Below, in pieces: positions 1 through 9,400 of a DNA stretch of 64,000 nt. Source of the DNA: Symsagittifera roscoffensis (taxonomy: Eukaryota; Xenacoelomorpha; Acoela; Convolutidae). The stretch covers positions 54,836,397 to 54,900,396 of the forward strand of contig NC_087065.1 in NCBI RefSeq assembly GCF_963678635.1, in the 5' to 3' direction. Every line of letters begins with the position of its first letter. Within the stretch, counting starts at the first letter, position 1. A program made the position numbers and the translations under genes. The notes beneath the pieces were generated by a model, which did no database searches, had not been told where the DNA came from, and worked only from the letters and a program-made list of their open reading frames with translations.

Positions 1-491
1 TTGTTTAAATCACCTTAAAATTATTCGTGTGATACTAAAGTTACGTTTCGGAAGTCAGACAATGCGAGCTTCTGGGTGATCACGGGCTGGCTTGCATGAA
101 TTGATCCCCTCCCAAGTTTCTTACTTGATTAACAGGTGCTAGGGTATGTCCCATGGTAGAAAGACTGAGACAGAAAATTATATTGACCAATAAGAATACA
201 GTAATAAAAAATTGAAATTAAATGTGACTAGGTAAAAGATCATAGTTGGGTCCCTCAAGTATCTATTCGTCCCTGAAAAATAATTTCTGGTCCATGCAAT
301 ATTCAAGAAGAGCTTTCACAATTGTTCATCTGGGTTTTCGCTTATTTGAACTAAAGAACGAGACCCATATTTTTACGTACTTTTTCTAGCGACCCAACTA
401 TCTAACATGTACCCATAACTATTGTACGCGTTTGAAATTAAATCATTGGTGGTTACTTTTCTGCTCTTCGGCCCATCTGCCATGAGAATAG
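1..491. other. Intronic sequence, no gene recognised
   Basis: No exon, repeat family or RNA gene could be supported. The only open frame here continues into the candidate exon at 492-734. Confidence 0.4.
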
Positions 492-734
492 CCCCCCGAT
501 TAAGTGCTCGCTTAGATAGAAGTGCATCGCCGATGCCAAGGCGTCTCACCTGCTCCCCTTCTATTGGATCCAAGCATAGACGCTCGCCTAAATCGAGCAT
601 TGCACGAGGCTCTTTTAAGCTGTCGCTTCCTAAATTGAAGGAGGAGCACCGCTGCGCTTCTAAATCTAAGAAGAAGACTGTTAGGGCGAAAAGAAAGAAG
701 AAGCGTGGCAATAACATGTCTGCCAACGAATCCA
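492..734 (+). CDS. Candidate upstream tomosyn exon, Ser/Arg/Lys-rich loop
   Basis: An open, relatively GC-rich stretch on the + strand encodes a basic, serine-rich segment containing RGSFKLSLPKLKEE, followed by a lysine/arginine run (SKSKKKTVRAKRKKKR). Vertebrate tomosyns have a comparable disordered loop with a KLSLP motif just before the NSFSRSRSSS block. Here that block begins the next exon. A possible acceptor AG lies at 490-491 and a possible donor GT at 735-736. The donor leaves phase 1, which is what the 1584 exon needs. Both sites are weak, and the stretch is also open on the minus strand, so this may be an unrelated ORF. Confidence 0.35.
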
Positions 735-1583
735 GTACGATTGGAATTGTAGGCGAAATCTTTCCTTAAATTCTTATTCTTTGTCTATCAATCAAAAATT
801 CTTCTTTATTAGGTCGAGGAAAGTGTAGTGACGTGGTTAAAGAATTGAATAGCGCTGATAAAGCCGATAGGAAGGCTTCGAGTAGATAAGAAACGAACGT
901 TTTATGTACCATTCGTAATTTAATGTGATACTGTATAAAAATGATCATTTTCAAATAATAGAGCTGCTTGCTGGCAACGATATTTAAATTCTGTGAAAGG
1001 ACGTAGAAAAGTAGAACCTATTTTGATGCTGAAAAATATATAATCAATTCCATGTTCTGACTGTTTGAACCAAAAACTGCCATTACTGCATTCATTGTGA
1101 AACACCTAGCATGTATTGCATTTTGCCGGCATGAAGTGTGAACTTTAAATCAATTTAGTTGTGCTTAAATGCACCAGTCCACGATGAAACATTCTGCAAT
1201 ACTGAAATGTTGTGGACTGTATATCGGACCATTTTAAAAAGTATTATTATTTCGGACCGTTTTCTGTGTGGCGTGAATTTGCATTCAAGTGTACCCTGTA
1301 GTCATAAATTATTTGAATTTTAGCCTGAACTTCCTCGCTCTTTTCCATACCCCGATTCCACAAAATGAAGTAAAACATACGAAGAATTTTTTCAATCTTC
1401 CTGATGAACAAACAAACCCTAGGAACATATTTGTTATTCAAAAAAATTCAATCCTTGCAAATGTAGATTCTGCTAAGGTAAGGAGCGGGTTATTGAGAGG
1501 GTGGATGGTATTGGAAGGAGCAGATTTATTACACCCTAGATCACGTGCATTTGTACATGAATATGACAGGGTTCTGTTTACAG

Positions 1584-1724
1584 ACAAGACGGACGGTGGC
1601 TCTTCAGGGGGTCAGTCTGGCTTCAGTCGGTCCAGAAGTTCCAGCATGAGTAGCTTGGAGAGAGCCGACTGTTCGGACGCAGTGCAGTACATTGCCTTCA
1701 TGCACTCATTCCCACTTAAAAACG
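1584..1724 (+). CDS. STXBP5: Tomosyn exon with SRSRSSS block
   Basis: Tomosyn is a cytosolic WD40 protein that binds syntaxin/SNAP-25 t-SNAREs and restrains exocytosis. The exon encodes a Gly/Ser stretch, then GFSRSRSSSMSSLERAD and AVQYIAFMHSF. These match the conserved tomosyn segment that reads SFSRSRSSSVTSID and EAISALHF in vertebrates. The acceptor follows a pyrimidine-rich TTCTGTTTACAG and the donor is ACG|GTAAAT. The exon starts with two bases of a split codon and ends with one (G|AC, Asp), in phase with the exon at 5228. The open frame continues upstream of the acceptor, so the exon start rests on the splice signal. Confidence 0.85.
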
Positions 1725-1932
1725 GTAAATAATGAAGTTGAGACGCCAAGTTAAGTCGTTTTTAATGAAGTTGTTCACGCTTAAATGTGTTTTTTCCACA
1801 GTTAGACTATAATTTTTTAGTCAGCTTTTCTAAAATAATATACTTGCGAAAACTCGTTTAGTTGCTCAATCTTGGGAAACTGTATTATTGCACTTTATAG
1901 AGCTGCTTATTGTCGTGTTCTCGCAAGTGTTT

Positions 1933-1949
1933 GCGAAGCGCAGCTTCGC
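1933..1949. repeat. Perfect GCGAAGC hairpin, dispersed family
   Basis: GCGAAGC-GCA-GCTTCGC forms a perfect 7-bp stem with a 3-base loop. It is preceded by CGCAAGTGTTT and followed by TATGTATAAAATCTG. The same core and flanks recur at 3979, 34743, 55539 and 57800. Confidence 0.7.
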
Positions 1950-3058
1950 CTATGTATAAAATCTGTTTCTGATGTCGGAACGAAGCACTGTTTGTCCGTA
2001 AGTGCAGTGGAGACGGCAACTTCATAATTTTTTTTGCGGAATTGAGGTTAATTGTATGCAGCGGTCACCAACCGTTTCAAGTGATGGTTTGCAAATCATT
2101 ATTGGTTTCTGACTGTGGCTCTCGAAAAAAAAATCTTCGATATGCACCGAATGCTTTGCGCACATCGATGGGCACTTGACAAAACTCTATTTTTTTTACC
2201 AGTGTTGTTTTGTACTCCTTAAATCAGTAGCCATTGCCTGAACGCGTTTAAGTAGAGTATCATTCAAAAGACCCGAAATGCAGGTCAGCAACTAAAAGAC
2301 TATACAAATGTTGAAGGTGCGAATGACCAAAACGATTAACCTTTTTTAACAATAAATTTCAACATAAGTAAAAAGGTTATCATATATATCATAGTTCAGT
2401 TTGATAGCTTCAACAGAAAGAAAAACTCTTTCAATTACTTCTCAAACTGAGAATGGTTCACGCAGCTGTAGCGCCGACCAGCCTCATTGTCATCGCTATG
2501 GTCATCGTTAAGATCTGGGAACGTCCTCATCATGAGCACCATCCTCTGGGAACATCCTCGTCATACTGGGAACATCTTGAACATGAGCACCATCATCTTT
2601 GCCCTTGCGATAGCAAGGGTATTGCAATCGGGTACTAGACTTTTTTTCACGTAAAGAACTTTGTCCACAGGACTCACATTTGGACTCCTTCACATTTTCG
2701 TCCCCAATTTTCGTGCAAATCCTACTCCTCTCCGTTGCCAATATTAAGCACGGTTGAGTTTGTTATTTTATATATCCGTCCTTTTCAAAATTTGCTTCCT
2801 ATGTTGGTTGTGATTTTTCCAACTCGATTTGTTAGTTTTTTTGTGTCCTTTTTTCGGTTTAGTAGGCTTCGGCCTATTTACACAAGCTAAGCTTGTGTGA
2901 TAGTATGAACTCTTTTTTTCCAACCTTAGTCGGAAATATTGGTGTTCATTTTGAAAATGTTCATTTTGATCAAAAACCAGCTAATAATTACAGCCAATGC
3001 TAAGGATATTAACACAAGCTATTATATTACAATTAGCACTTTAGATTCAAGGCATCAT

Positions 3059-3120
3059 GGAGCTGTAGCGTAGAGGTAGGAAAGGAGACCCGCAACAAAA
3101 TAAGAGGGTTGGAACCTGGG
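3059..3120 (+). repeat. tRNA-like stretch, possible SINE head
   Basis: TAGCGTAGAGGTAGG resembles a Pol III A box and GGTTGGAACCTGG, about 35 bases later, resembles a B box. No full cloverleaf could be folded by eye, so a SINE head or a chance match is likelier than a functional tRNA. Confidence 0.22.
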
Positions 3121-3978
3121 CAGGGTAGGATGTTTTAAATGAACTTTTTCGTAAACTAGTTAAAATGCGTCCGCTGTATAAATTGAGGCATGTTAGTTTT
3201 AAATTTCTTTTTCTAATTGACTGGTACTGCTAATGCCTGACTTAGCAGTTATGTTGACTCAAAGTTGTATTCATCCAGTTTTTCCCAGTAGCTTCATCGG
3301 TCATATTTTTGCTTCTATGCGAAGTGCAACATCGTCTCTATGTTTATATTGGCTTAGTGGCCTAATTTTGAGTAATTTCTTGGGAAATATAGTTTTTATG
3401 CTCACCTCTGGATTGCACAAAATGCTAAAAATCTTGAATAGAGAATTATTGTTCAAGTTGTTCATGACAACAGTTTTTTTTTTTCAGCTTTTTCGTTCTT
3501 TTTTTTCGGCTTGATAAGTTTCGGCGTATATTATATCGGTTTAAAAGCAGCATGTTGTGCCTTTTCATAGGCGAAAAAAGTCTGTATGTGCGTGTCTGTG
3601 GTTTGAGGGTGAGGGAGACTTAATGACTTTTTATAAGTCTTAAAAATGTTTGACTTTTTTTGTGTTTTTTTTCGGCTTGATTGGTTTCGGCCTATATCGG
3701 CTTAGTCACATCGCATTGCGTCGTTTCACGAGCTGTGTATGTCTGTTGAGAGTGAGAGGGACTTAATAACGTTAACATGTGTTTTCGGTCAAAAGAGTTT
3801 CTGCTAAGGTATTTTCGGCTTTGTTACCGCGTGATAACTTTTCTTTCGATGCTAGTTTCACTTTCTATTGTTTTGACTCGTTTTTGTTTCAAAACTATCC
3901 TTGTAGTTTGATCCAGTTTTTCGAATTTTCCCATTATTTTTCGAATTAGCAGCTTTTTTGTTTTGTATTGCAAGTTGT

Positions 3979-3995
3979 GCGAAGCTCAGCTTCGC
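3979..3995. repeat. Perfect GCGAAGC hairpin, dispersed family
   Basis: GCGAAGC-TCA-GCTTCGC is preceded by GCAAGTTGT and followed by TTCTGTGTGATTAA. It is the clearest copy of the family. Confidence 0.7.
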
Positions 3996-4325
3996 TTCTG
4001 TGTGATTAACGTGACTGAAGCCCGGACCAGCATGGATGTCTTCTTCATCAAGGTAATTTGAGGCCCTTTCTGGAGTCTCAATGAATGTTATCGGTTAAAC
4101 TGGACTTAATGATCAAACTGTTCCATTAGTGGTTAATGGTCCAACAGTTTTCTTTCTTCTTCAAAACGGAAGTGAAGAGCAATTCATCCAGGCCTTCAGA
4201 TAACTGAAAAAAAATCAATACGGGACTTGAGCCCTCACAGAGCTTGGTAGATTTTGAAAAAAGGTTCAATTAACGCTTTTGAGAAGGTGCTCAATGTAAC
4301 TATAAAAATGTTGCTTTTTCAATTT

Positions 4326-4870
4326 CTCTCAGGCCACATGGCCCGAAAGTCAAGCGATCGGATTAGCATCAGTTTATGGAGAAGATAAAAAAACATGCAA
4401 GCTTCTAAAGTCATTTGTTGCCCTTGCACTAATACCTGGGCTCGACTTTGAAATCGGCATGGCTGCTTTGTGCTTGAAATTTCAGACAAAATTGACAATT
4501 ACCCCCTTACTGGATTACGTCGATTATTTTGATCAACTTGGGTTGGAACCAACCTCTGAGGACGCATGGGGGGTTGTGCAATTCCCTATCTCACTCTGTA
4601 TCAGTTCGAAAAACGCCAAAAATACAAAACAATTCGGTGGAGGAATGGCATAGGGCCTTCCAGATGGGGATTGGGTGTGCTCACCCTACTAGTCACAAGT
4701 TTCTTCAATTCACGAGAACAGAACAAAGTCTGTTTGAGAAGAAATTGGTTAGAATAACTGCCGTAGAAAGTGCCGCCAAGGTGACAAATTACGAAAAAAG
4801 CCAAGCAGATTATTTGAAATCCTTGAACATTAAAGCAACAATCATGTTCTCAAGCAACTTGAGGGCCTCT
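4326..4870 (+). pseudogene. Decayed MULE-type transposase fragment
   Basis: Spread over all three + frames are pieces typical of the C-terminal half of MULE transposases found in animals. In order they are a WPESQAIG segment, LLKSFVALALIP, DYVDYF, a QFPISL segment, then NNSVEEWHRAFQMGIGCAHP and KFLQFTRTEQSL. The last part matches the family pattern NN-S-VEGWH-RAF followed by HP and EQSL. At least two frameshifts separate the pieces and no N-terminus or terminal repeats are seen, so this is a dead remnant in a tomosyn intron. Family assignment rests on remembered motif patterns. Confidence 0.55.
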
Positions 4871-5227
4871 CGTTCAATTTTGATTTTAAGTTTCTTTGTT
4901 CTTTAATTTAATACTTCCATCTAATTTCTTTTGACCTGATCATAGCTTTTGCCGCTGCGAATGGTCGCTTGCGACGAATTGTTGCCATGCCGTTTTTAAC
5001 GGGGAAAAAAAAACTTTTTTTAACGAACCCTGGTCGCAATTTTCAAGTGTTGCTTTGCTATCATGGATAAACATGTAGTAGCACTATCTTTATAATGTGC
5101 CACGATCTCTAAAATGTACAAAGAAAATGTATGTACGACGATTTCTTCTATTTAAATTGTGAAGTGAGTTTGTTCATTCGGCAATTGCTCTCCAAAGCTT
5201 ATTAGAAAAAAGTGATGCCATGTTTAG

Positions 5228-5521
5228 ACCCTAGCGCAGTACTTTCTATCTGGCTCGGCACTAGTATGAGCAGCGTTGCCTGTGTGGCTCTCAGACAGTA
5301 CCAGTGTCAGTCACCCCCAGCAGTCGCAGGGGTCACTTCAGGTCAACCACCTCAAGGTCAAAGCCAACAGAGTCAGAGCAGTACGAGGAAGATGCTCTAT
5401 TCACCATCTAATCTGGGTCTGGTCTGTTCCGTCAAAGGCGCTCTTATATCTATATGTTTTCTGGACTCGACTGGACAGATTTTGAAGCAGCCAGATGAGA
5501 CAAACACAGACCGCAAGACAG
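5228..5521 (+). CDS. STXBP5: Tomosyn exon, LWLGT and LKGA blade segment
   Basis: Encodes PSAVLSIWLGTSMSSVACVAL, a Gln/Ser-rich insert, then GLVCSVKGALISICFLDSTG. The family counterparts are SPCLWVGTTLGTVLVIAL and LKGAILRMAFLDTTG of the C-terminal WD40 half. The acceptor is CATGTTTAG and the donor ACAG|GTGGGA. The exon begins with two codon bases and ends with one, joining both neighbours in frame. The glutamine-rich insert is longer than the corresponding vertebrate loop and is probably disordered. The 19.1-kb retroelement lies in the intron that follows. Confidence 0.9.
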
Positions 5522-5938
5522 GTGGGATCACATTGATTGTGTTTCATCATATTGTAGAATAGTTTTTAAAAAAGAAAAAGAAAATCAGAGCCAATTGTTC
5601 CGCAAGGAAAATCTGTTGCTCTTTAAGTAGCACAGAATAATCCGATCACAATAATTCAAACTAAAAACAAATTTTTTTAATGATGTTGAACAGTGAAATA
5701 TTTTAAGCAAAAATAGCATAGTCATATTTGAAACCCAATATTCTGGTTGAAAAGCTCAATAGAACTTTTTGATTATCTCTGCTGGGTGGTTTTTCAAAGT
5801 AAAATAATCGATTTGAGGTTCTTCAAGTTAAAGTGGTGTATTTAATTAGATTTTTTCAACTTGAAGCATTGGTTTCGAAAAAATGATAAGAGTTTGGTAA
5901 CATTATTCAGCGTCTAATTTTTACTTTTTGTTATTTTC
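5522..5938 (+). other. Tomosyn intron, left flank of the retroelement
   Basis: AT-rich sequence without recognisable features runs up to the target duplication. The same intron resumes at 25062, 110 bases before the next exon. Confidence 0.7.
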
Positions 5939-5942
5939 GTAG
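5939..5942. repeat. Left target-site duplication GTAG
   Basis: GTAG directly abuts the terminal TG of the element and is repeated directly after the terminal CA at 25058-25061. Four-base duplications are usual for Ty3/gypsy integrases. Confidence 0.85.
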
Positions 5943-6143
5943 TGAGTTAGGTCCGAAGTGTAACTCATAGAGTAATTTCGGATAGGGTACACCGTCTGCT
6001 CGTCACGCTATCTTATTTTCGGCCGGATAGATTCGTGCAACTTCTTAGTCTAATACCGATCCTAATCTTACTCTTATACTATCTAGTCTCAGGTTGTTTA
6101 ACTAGTCTCTGCTAGGCTCAATAGATCTAGGGTATACTGGTTT
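5943..6143 (-). repeat. Truncated 3' LTR, last 201 bp only
   Basis: These 201 bp are identical to 21472-21672, the PBS-proximal end of the 5' LTR, in the same orientation. The outer end is intact (TG on +, CA on the element strand) and abuts the target duplication. The inner end stops at AAACCAGTATACC, just after the AAT of the AATAAA present in the 5' LTR. About 3.4 kb of LTR, including the start of U3, and the polypurine tract are therefore missing. The 227-aa ORF reads 13 codons into this remnant before stopping. Confidence 0.85.
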
Positions 6144-6785
6144 TGCTGGGAAAGGATGGTTGGGGAACTTTCTTTTAAAAGTGCGGTAAGCTCTATTAGT
6201 GTTGAGTGAAGATTCAGTTGATGTGGATGATGGTGCTAGTGATTCAGTATAAGTTGAAGAGGGTGTAGGGGTAGGGGGGTTGGATGAATTTATTGTGGAG
6301 GATATTTGGTTTATGGTTGGGGTATTAAGGTGGTAGGGTTGTTGTTGAAGGGTAATAAAATTATCTAGCTCTGGGGAGATTCGGGGGGTGTCTGGAGAAT
6401 GAGATGATTGGTCAGAATGGTATGAGGAATAGGTTGGGGTAACTTGGGAAGCATAAGAGGGTGTGGGAGTAATTGGGTCAGGGTTATTGGATAATATGGG
6501 TTGAAAAGGGGGTTGAGAAAAATTAGAAGAGTTATAAAAATTATTGGATGGGGATGGTTCTGAGTCGGCGAATTCATCGGGGGTTTCAATATTCGGGTTA
6601 TTTAGCTGTGAGATGGAGTATAAAACTGAGATGTGTGAATTAGTGTCGGAATTCATGCCTGATGTTACATTACTAGATGGAAAATCGGGTGGCGGAAAAG
6701 CAAAAAGTGGTATTATTGGGATTGGAGAGGTAAGATTGGTTGGGTGGGAATTTGATCGGTGTAGTGATCCAAGTTGGCGGCTCAT
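6102..6785 (-). CDS. Ser/Pro/Thr/Asn-rich 227-aa ORF after the glycoprotein
   Basis: I recognise no family. The protein is low in complexity, with many Ser, Pro, Thr and Asn residues, PTPT and SSTSTESS-like runs, no membrane span and no cysteine pattern. A basic patch, RTFKRKFP, lies near the C-terminus. It starts with ATG overlapping the TGA of the preceding frame (ATGA), an arrangement compatible with termination-reinitiation. Its last 13 codons and its TAG come from the truncated LTR, so the present C-terminus is probably not the original one. It may be an intrinsically disordered accessory protein of the element. Confidence 0.5.
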   Translation of the reverse strand: MSRQLGSLHRSNSHPTNLTSPIPIIPLFAFPPPDFPSSNVTSGMNSDTNSHISVLYSISQLNNPNIETPDEFADSEPSPSNNFYNSSNFSQPPFQPILSNNPDPITPTPSYASQVTPTYSSYHSDQSSHSPDTPRISPELDNFITLQQQPYHLNTPTINQISSTINSSNPPTPTPSSTYTESLAPSSTSTESSLNTNRAYRTFKRKFPNHPFPAKPVYPRSIEPSRD

Positions 6786-7669
6786 CGTGGGCTAAAAAAA
6801 TGATTATTTTGAGACTGAAAAGCGGTGGTATGGGGTTGTTCAATAATTTGTTCATAAGTATTATCATCTTGTGACTGGTGTGTCATTATATGTTGAATGG
6901 GACTTTGTGATGTGGTGAGTCGAAAATTTGGATTATGTGTGATGGCTAAGTTTCGAAAATTTCGTGGGACTAGGGATAGTGGATGGTTATTTGGTAGGGC
7001 TGGTAATTGTGGTGCCGTTGGCGTTATGTCTACATTGTTATGTTCTTCGTCGTATGTATTTTGTCGTGTTGTTATTTTTGTGTTATATTCTTTTATTTGC
7101 GCGTCTAAAAGAATTTTGTTTATAGATGTAGAAAAGATTCCAAAAAATCCTGCAAATAGTATGCGTGCTACACTTGCTTGTCTGTTTACTTGTGTGTGTA
7201 TAGCACATGTGTTGTAGATTCCTTTTAAAAGTGAGAAAAGAAATCCAATAAAGTTAAACATTGCGTATAAAATAGTCAATTTTTCTAAGATGTAGTAGGG
7301 CCATCCTAGAAAATCGAGGATCTCATTTTTGAGTGTAACAAAGCTAAAAATGTTAATTGGTGATATATCTTGGGGACGGTATTTTTCACCGTTTAGATAT
7401 ATGTAATCTTTAATGTCCTTAAAATATCCGCTATAGTCTTGCGTGTAGATATCGGCAAATCCTGCGGTTTCTGCAAGTTTGCGTAAATTTTGGTCTATTG
7501 ATTGTCTTTGTATAGTGTCCATTTGTGTTAATAATTCTTGGAATTGTTGTGTTCTAATGTGATGTTGAATATCTGATTTTGAATAGATTCCTATTGATTG
7601 TAAGTCTATATTTGGGTTTCGAGCAATAGCGCGAATGCTTTCTGGTGAAAATTTTTTGAGTGATTGCAA
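6782..7669 (-). CDS. env: C-terminal, membrane-anchoring part of the envelope glycoprotein
   Basis: This 295-codon frame follows the glycoprotein ORF in the same frame, separated only by the TAA at 7670-7672; its first codon is TTG. It begins KKFSPESIRAIAR and includes a probable helical stem. A strong membrane span lies near residues 131-150 (LYAMFNFIGFLFSLL), with a second hydrophobic segment near 168-180 (ILFAGFFGIFS). A Pro/His/Asn-rich tail follows. The organisation fits the stem, anchor and cytoplasmic tail that the upstream ORF lacks. It is best read as the second half of one glycoprotein gene interrupted by a stop, though occasional readthrough cannot be excluded. Confidence 0.65.
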   Translation of the reverse strand: MQSLKKFSPESIRAIARNPNIDLQSIGIYSKSDIQHHIRTQQFQELLTQMDTIQRQSIDQNLRKLAETAGFADIYTQDYSGYFKDIKDYIYLNGEKYRPQDISPINIFSFVTLKNEILDFLGWPYYILEKLTILYAMFNFIGFLFSLLKGIYNTCAIHTQVNRQASVARILFAGFFGIFSTSINKILLDAQIKEYNTKITTRQNTYDEEHNNVDITPTAPQLPALPNNHPLSLVPRNFRNLAITHNPNFRLTTSQSPIQHIMTHQSQDDNTYEQIIEQPHTTAFQSQNNHFFSPR

Positions 7670-9400
7670 TTATGTGGGATATGGAGTGAGAAGATAATAT
7701 TTATTTTCATCAGGGTTTAGTTGTACTACATTGTGGCTATTTTCTGATCCACATGGGACTGCGGTATCCCAGAAATAGGTTCTTCGTGAAAGTGTATCCA
7801 CGAAATGTACTTTATTCTTATAAAAGATAGGGATTCTTTTATAACATCGTTTATCTTCAAAAACGTATAGTGGTGATACTTTTTTGGTACAAGTATAAAA
7901 CCATAAGATGTTTCCTTCATAGTCTAAAAAATTTGATCTATTTCCAGATAATAAGTATCCTGCATAGGGTATTTTTAATACTGCTAGTGCAAGTGATTGT
8001 AATATTTGTGTTCGTTCTAATTCGCATAGTTGGTGTAGTGTTTCTAATTCGGAGAGTGACATTTCTTGAAAAATTCGGCTAATTGTATAATCTAGTTTCA
8101 TATCTAAATGAATATCATAGTGGATATTACCGAAATATGTAGTGTTCATTAGTGATAATTCTTGTAAGCGTGTGCTTCTGGTGTCCTGAGGTTTTAGATG
8201 TCCACCAGGTTGTCCGTTGCTTTTTTGAAAATTAACTGGTATATAGGATGTTCCTTCGTTTAGAGGATGACCTGTGGCATATGGGTCGATTTTTACTTTT
8301 CCAGTGGTCATGTCGAATCCTTTTTCGTATTCAACTAATATTTCAGAATATTGTGTTCTGTGAAGTGGATTCCTGTATTTACATGCAAGTTCTGTTTCTT
8401 GATATATTTGGAAACGTGTCAATTTGTTTTCTATATTGTCTATGTTTCTAAAATTTGAACTTAGTTTTCGTGATGGATGGACTTGTTCATATGGAATTGA
8501 TTGTATAAAATATTTTTCGTGAAATTTTATCATACGAGCGTGTATTTTTGCTACTTGAAATGTTGTACATGTATCTTCGGGGAACCAAACAATTGTTGCT
8601 TGTGTTCTCGTTGTAGGGTCGCAATAACCTTGATCATTTTTACAAGGTAATCGGATTCCTTGATAGATCATTGTATTATCTGATAAATCTCGTGTTAGTT
8701 GTATTTTTTCGAGTTGTATTTTCCAATCGAAAAACATTATTTCTTGGTATCCTTTATTTTTTGTGTCTGCTTTGCAGTTTGATGGGTTATTTATACCAAT
8801 GTGTGGTATCCAATGTTTATCATGTAGGTCATAGGTTAATCGTCCGTGTGCGCCGTTATACGGGTATTTTTCGTCTAGTTTTATATGTCCTTGGTGTCTT
8901 TCAAGTTGTGATTGATGTACAGAGTCTGAAAAAACTTGAAAATTAACTAATTTTCTTTGGGAGTTTTTATTTTGTGTGATGTTTAGTCTAAGTAATTCAT
9001 TTTTACAATCGTCGGGATTGAGATGTAAAAGACGTTCTATATTACTTTGATAGAATGATTCATGGTCAAGTCGGTTTTTGTTGCCGTTGGAGACTTGTGA
9101 ACAATGTACTTTCTTTTCGGAAAATGTCGCTGTGAATTTATAACCTGTAACTGTTGTTGCTCGGGCTTTTGAATAGAGTGTTGCTATTATATCTGTGGTT
9201 TCTATAGCTTGTGGTTCTGTTTCACATTGTGATACTTGATTTATTGCATATTTATGTAGTGTTTTTTGTTCATTTTCTTCACAATCGTAATGTGTTACTA
9301 ATAAATCTTGTGGTCCTGTACGAGGGGAAGGGTTTATGTTTTGATTTGAGATTACTAGAAAAAGGAGTTGGAGAAAAATTAATAGTTTTAGAATATACAT
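7670..9400 (-). CDS. env: Envelope glycoprotein ectodomain, chuvirus G-like
   Basis: A 576-aa ORF starting with ATG and a clear signal peptide (MYILKLLIFLQLLFLVIS). The mature part is cysteine-rich, with segments YAINQVSQC, MFFDWKIQLEKIQL, TIVWFPEDTC, CELERTQILQSLALAVL, YLLSGNRSNFL, IPIFYKNKVHFVD and YLLTPYPT. Glycoproteins of Chuviridae, and env genes in animal retroelements thought to derive from them, have a similar arrangement. That assignment is from remembered patterns and not a search. No anchor is present: the frame stops at TAA 7670-7672 and continues open for 295 codons. As written the product would be secreted. It overlaps the end of the preceding 377-codon frame by 13 bases, so expression from a spliced mRNA is likely. 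Confidence 0.65.
   Translation of the reverse strand: MYILKLLIFLQLLFLVISNQNINPSPRTGPQDLLVTHYDCEENEQKTLHKYAINQVSQCETEPQAIETTDIIATLYSKARATTVTGYKFTATFSEKKVHCSQVSNGNKNRLDHESFYQSNIERLLHLNPDDCKNELLRLNITQNKNSQRKLVNFQVFSDSVHQSQLERHQGHIKLDEKYPYNGAHGRLTYDLHDKHWIPHIGINNPSNCKADTKNKGYQEIMFFDWKIQLEKIQLTRDLSDNTMIYQGIRLPCKNDQGYCDPTTRTQATIVWFPEDTCTTFQVAKIHARMIKFHEKYFIQSIPYEQVHPSRKLSSNFRNIDNIENKLTRFQIYQETELACKYRNPLHRTQYSEILVEYEKGFDMTTGKVKIDPYATGHPLNEGTSYIPVNFQKSNGQPGGHLKPQDTRSTRLQELSLMNTTYFGNIHYDIHLDMKLDYTISRIFQEMSLSELETLHQLCELERTQILQSLALAVLKIPYAGYLLSGNRSNFLDYEGNILWFYTCTKKVSPLYVFEDKRCYKRIPIFYKNKVHFVDTLSRRTYFWDTAVPCGSENSHNVVQLNPDENKYYLLTPYPT

Larger units (their letters stand above)
1725..5227 (+). other. Tomosyn intron, 3.5 kb
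   Basis: The intron holds a decayed MULE transposase fragment (4326-4870), two perfect GCGAAGC hairpins and a tRNA-like stretch near 3060. ORFs at 2453-2741 lie in a locally repeated CATCATGAGCACCATC-type sequence and look spurious. No exon was recognised. Confidence 0.6.

Noticed and set aside
373-726. 117-aa minus-strand ORF with a hydrophobic segment
   Set aside because: No family resemblance; it mirrors the Lys/Arg-rich + strand candidate exon, whose phase fits tomosyn.
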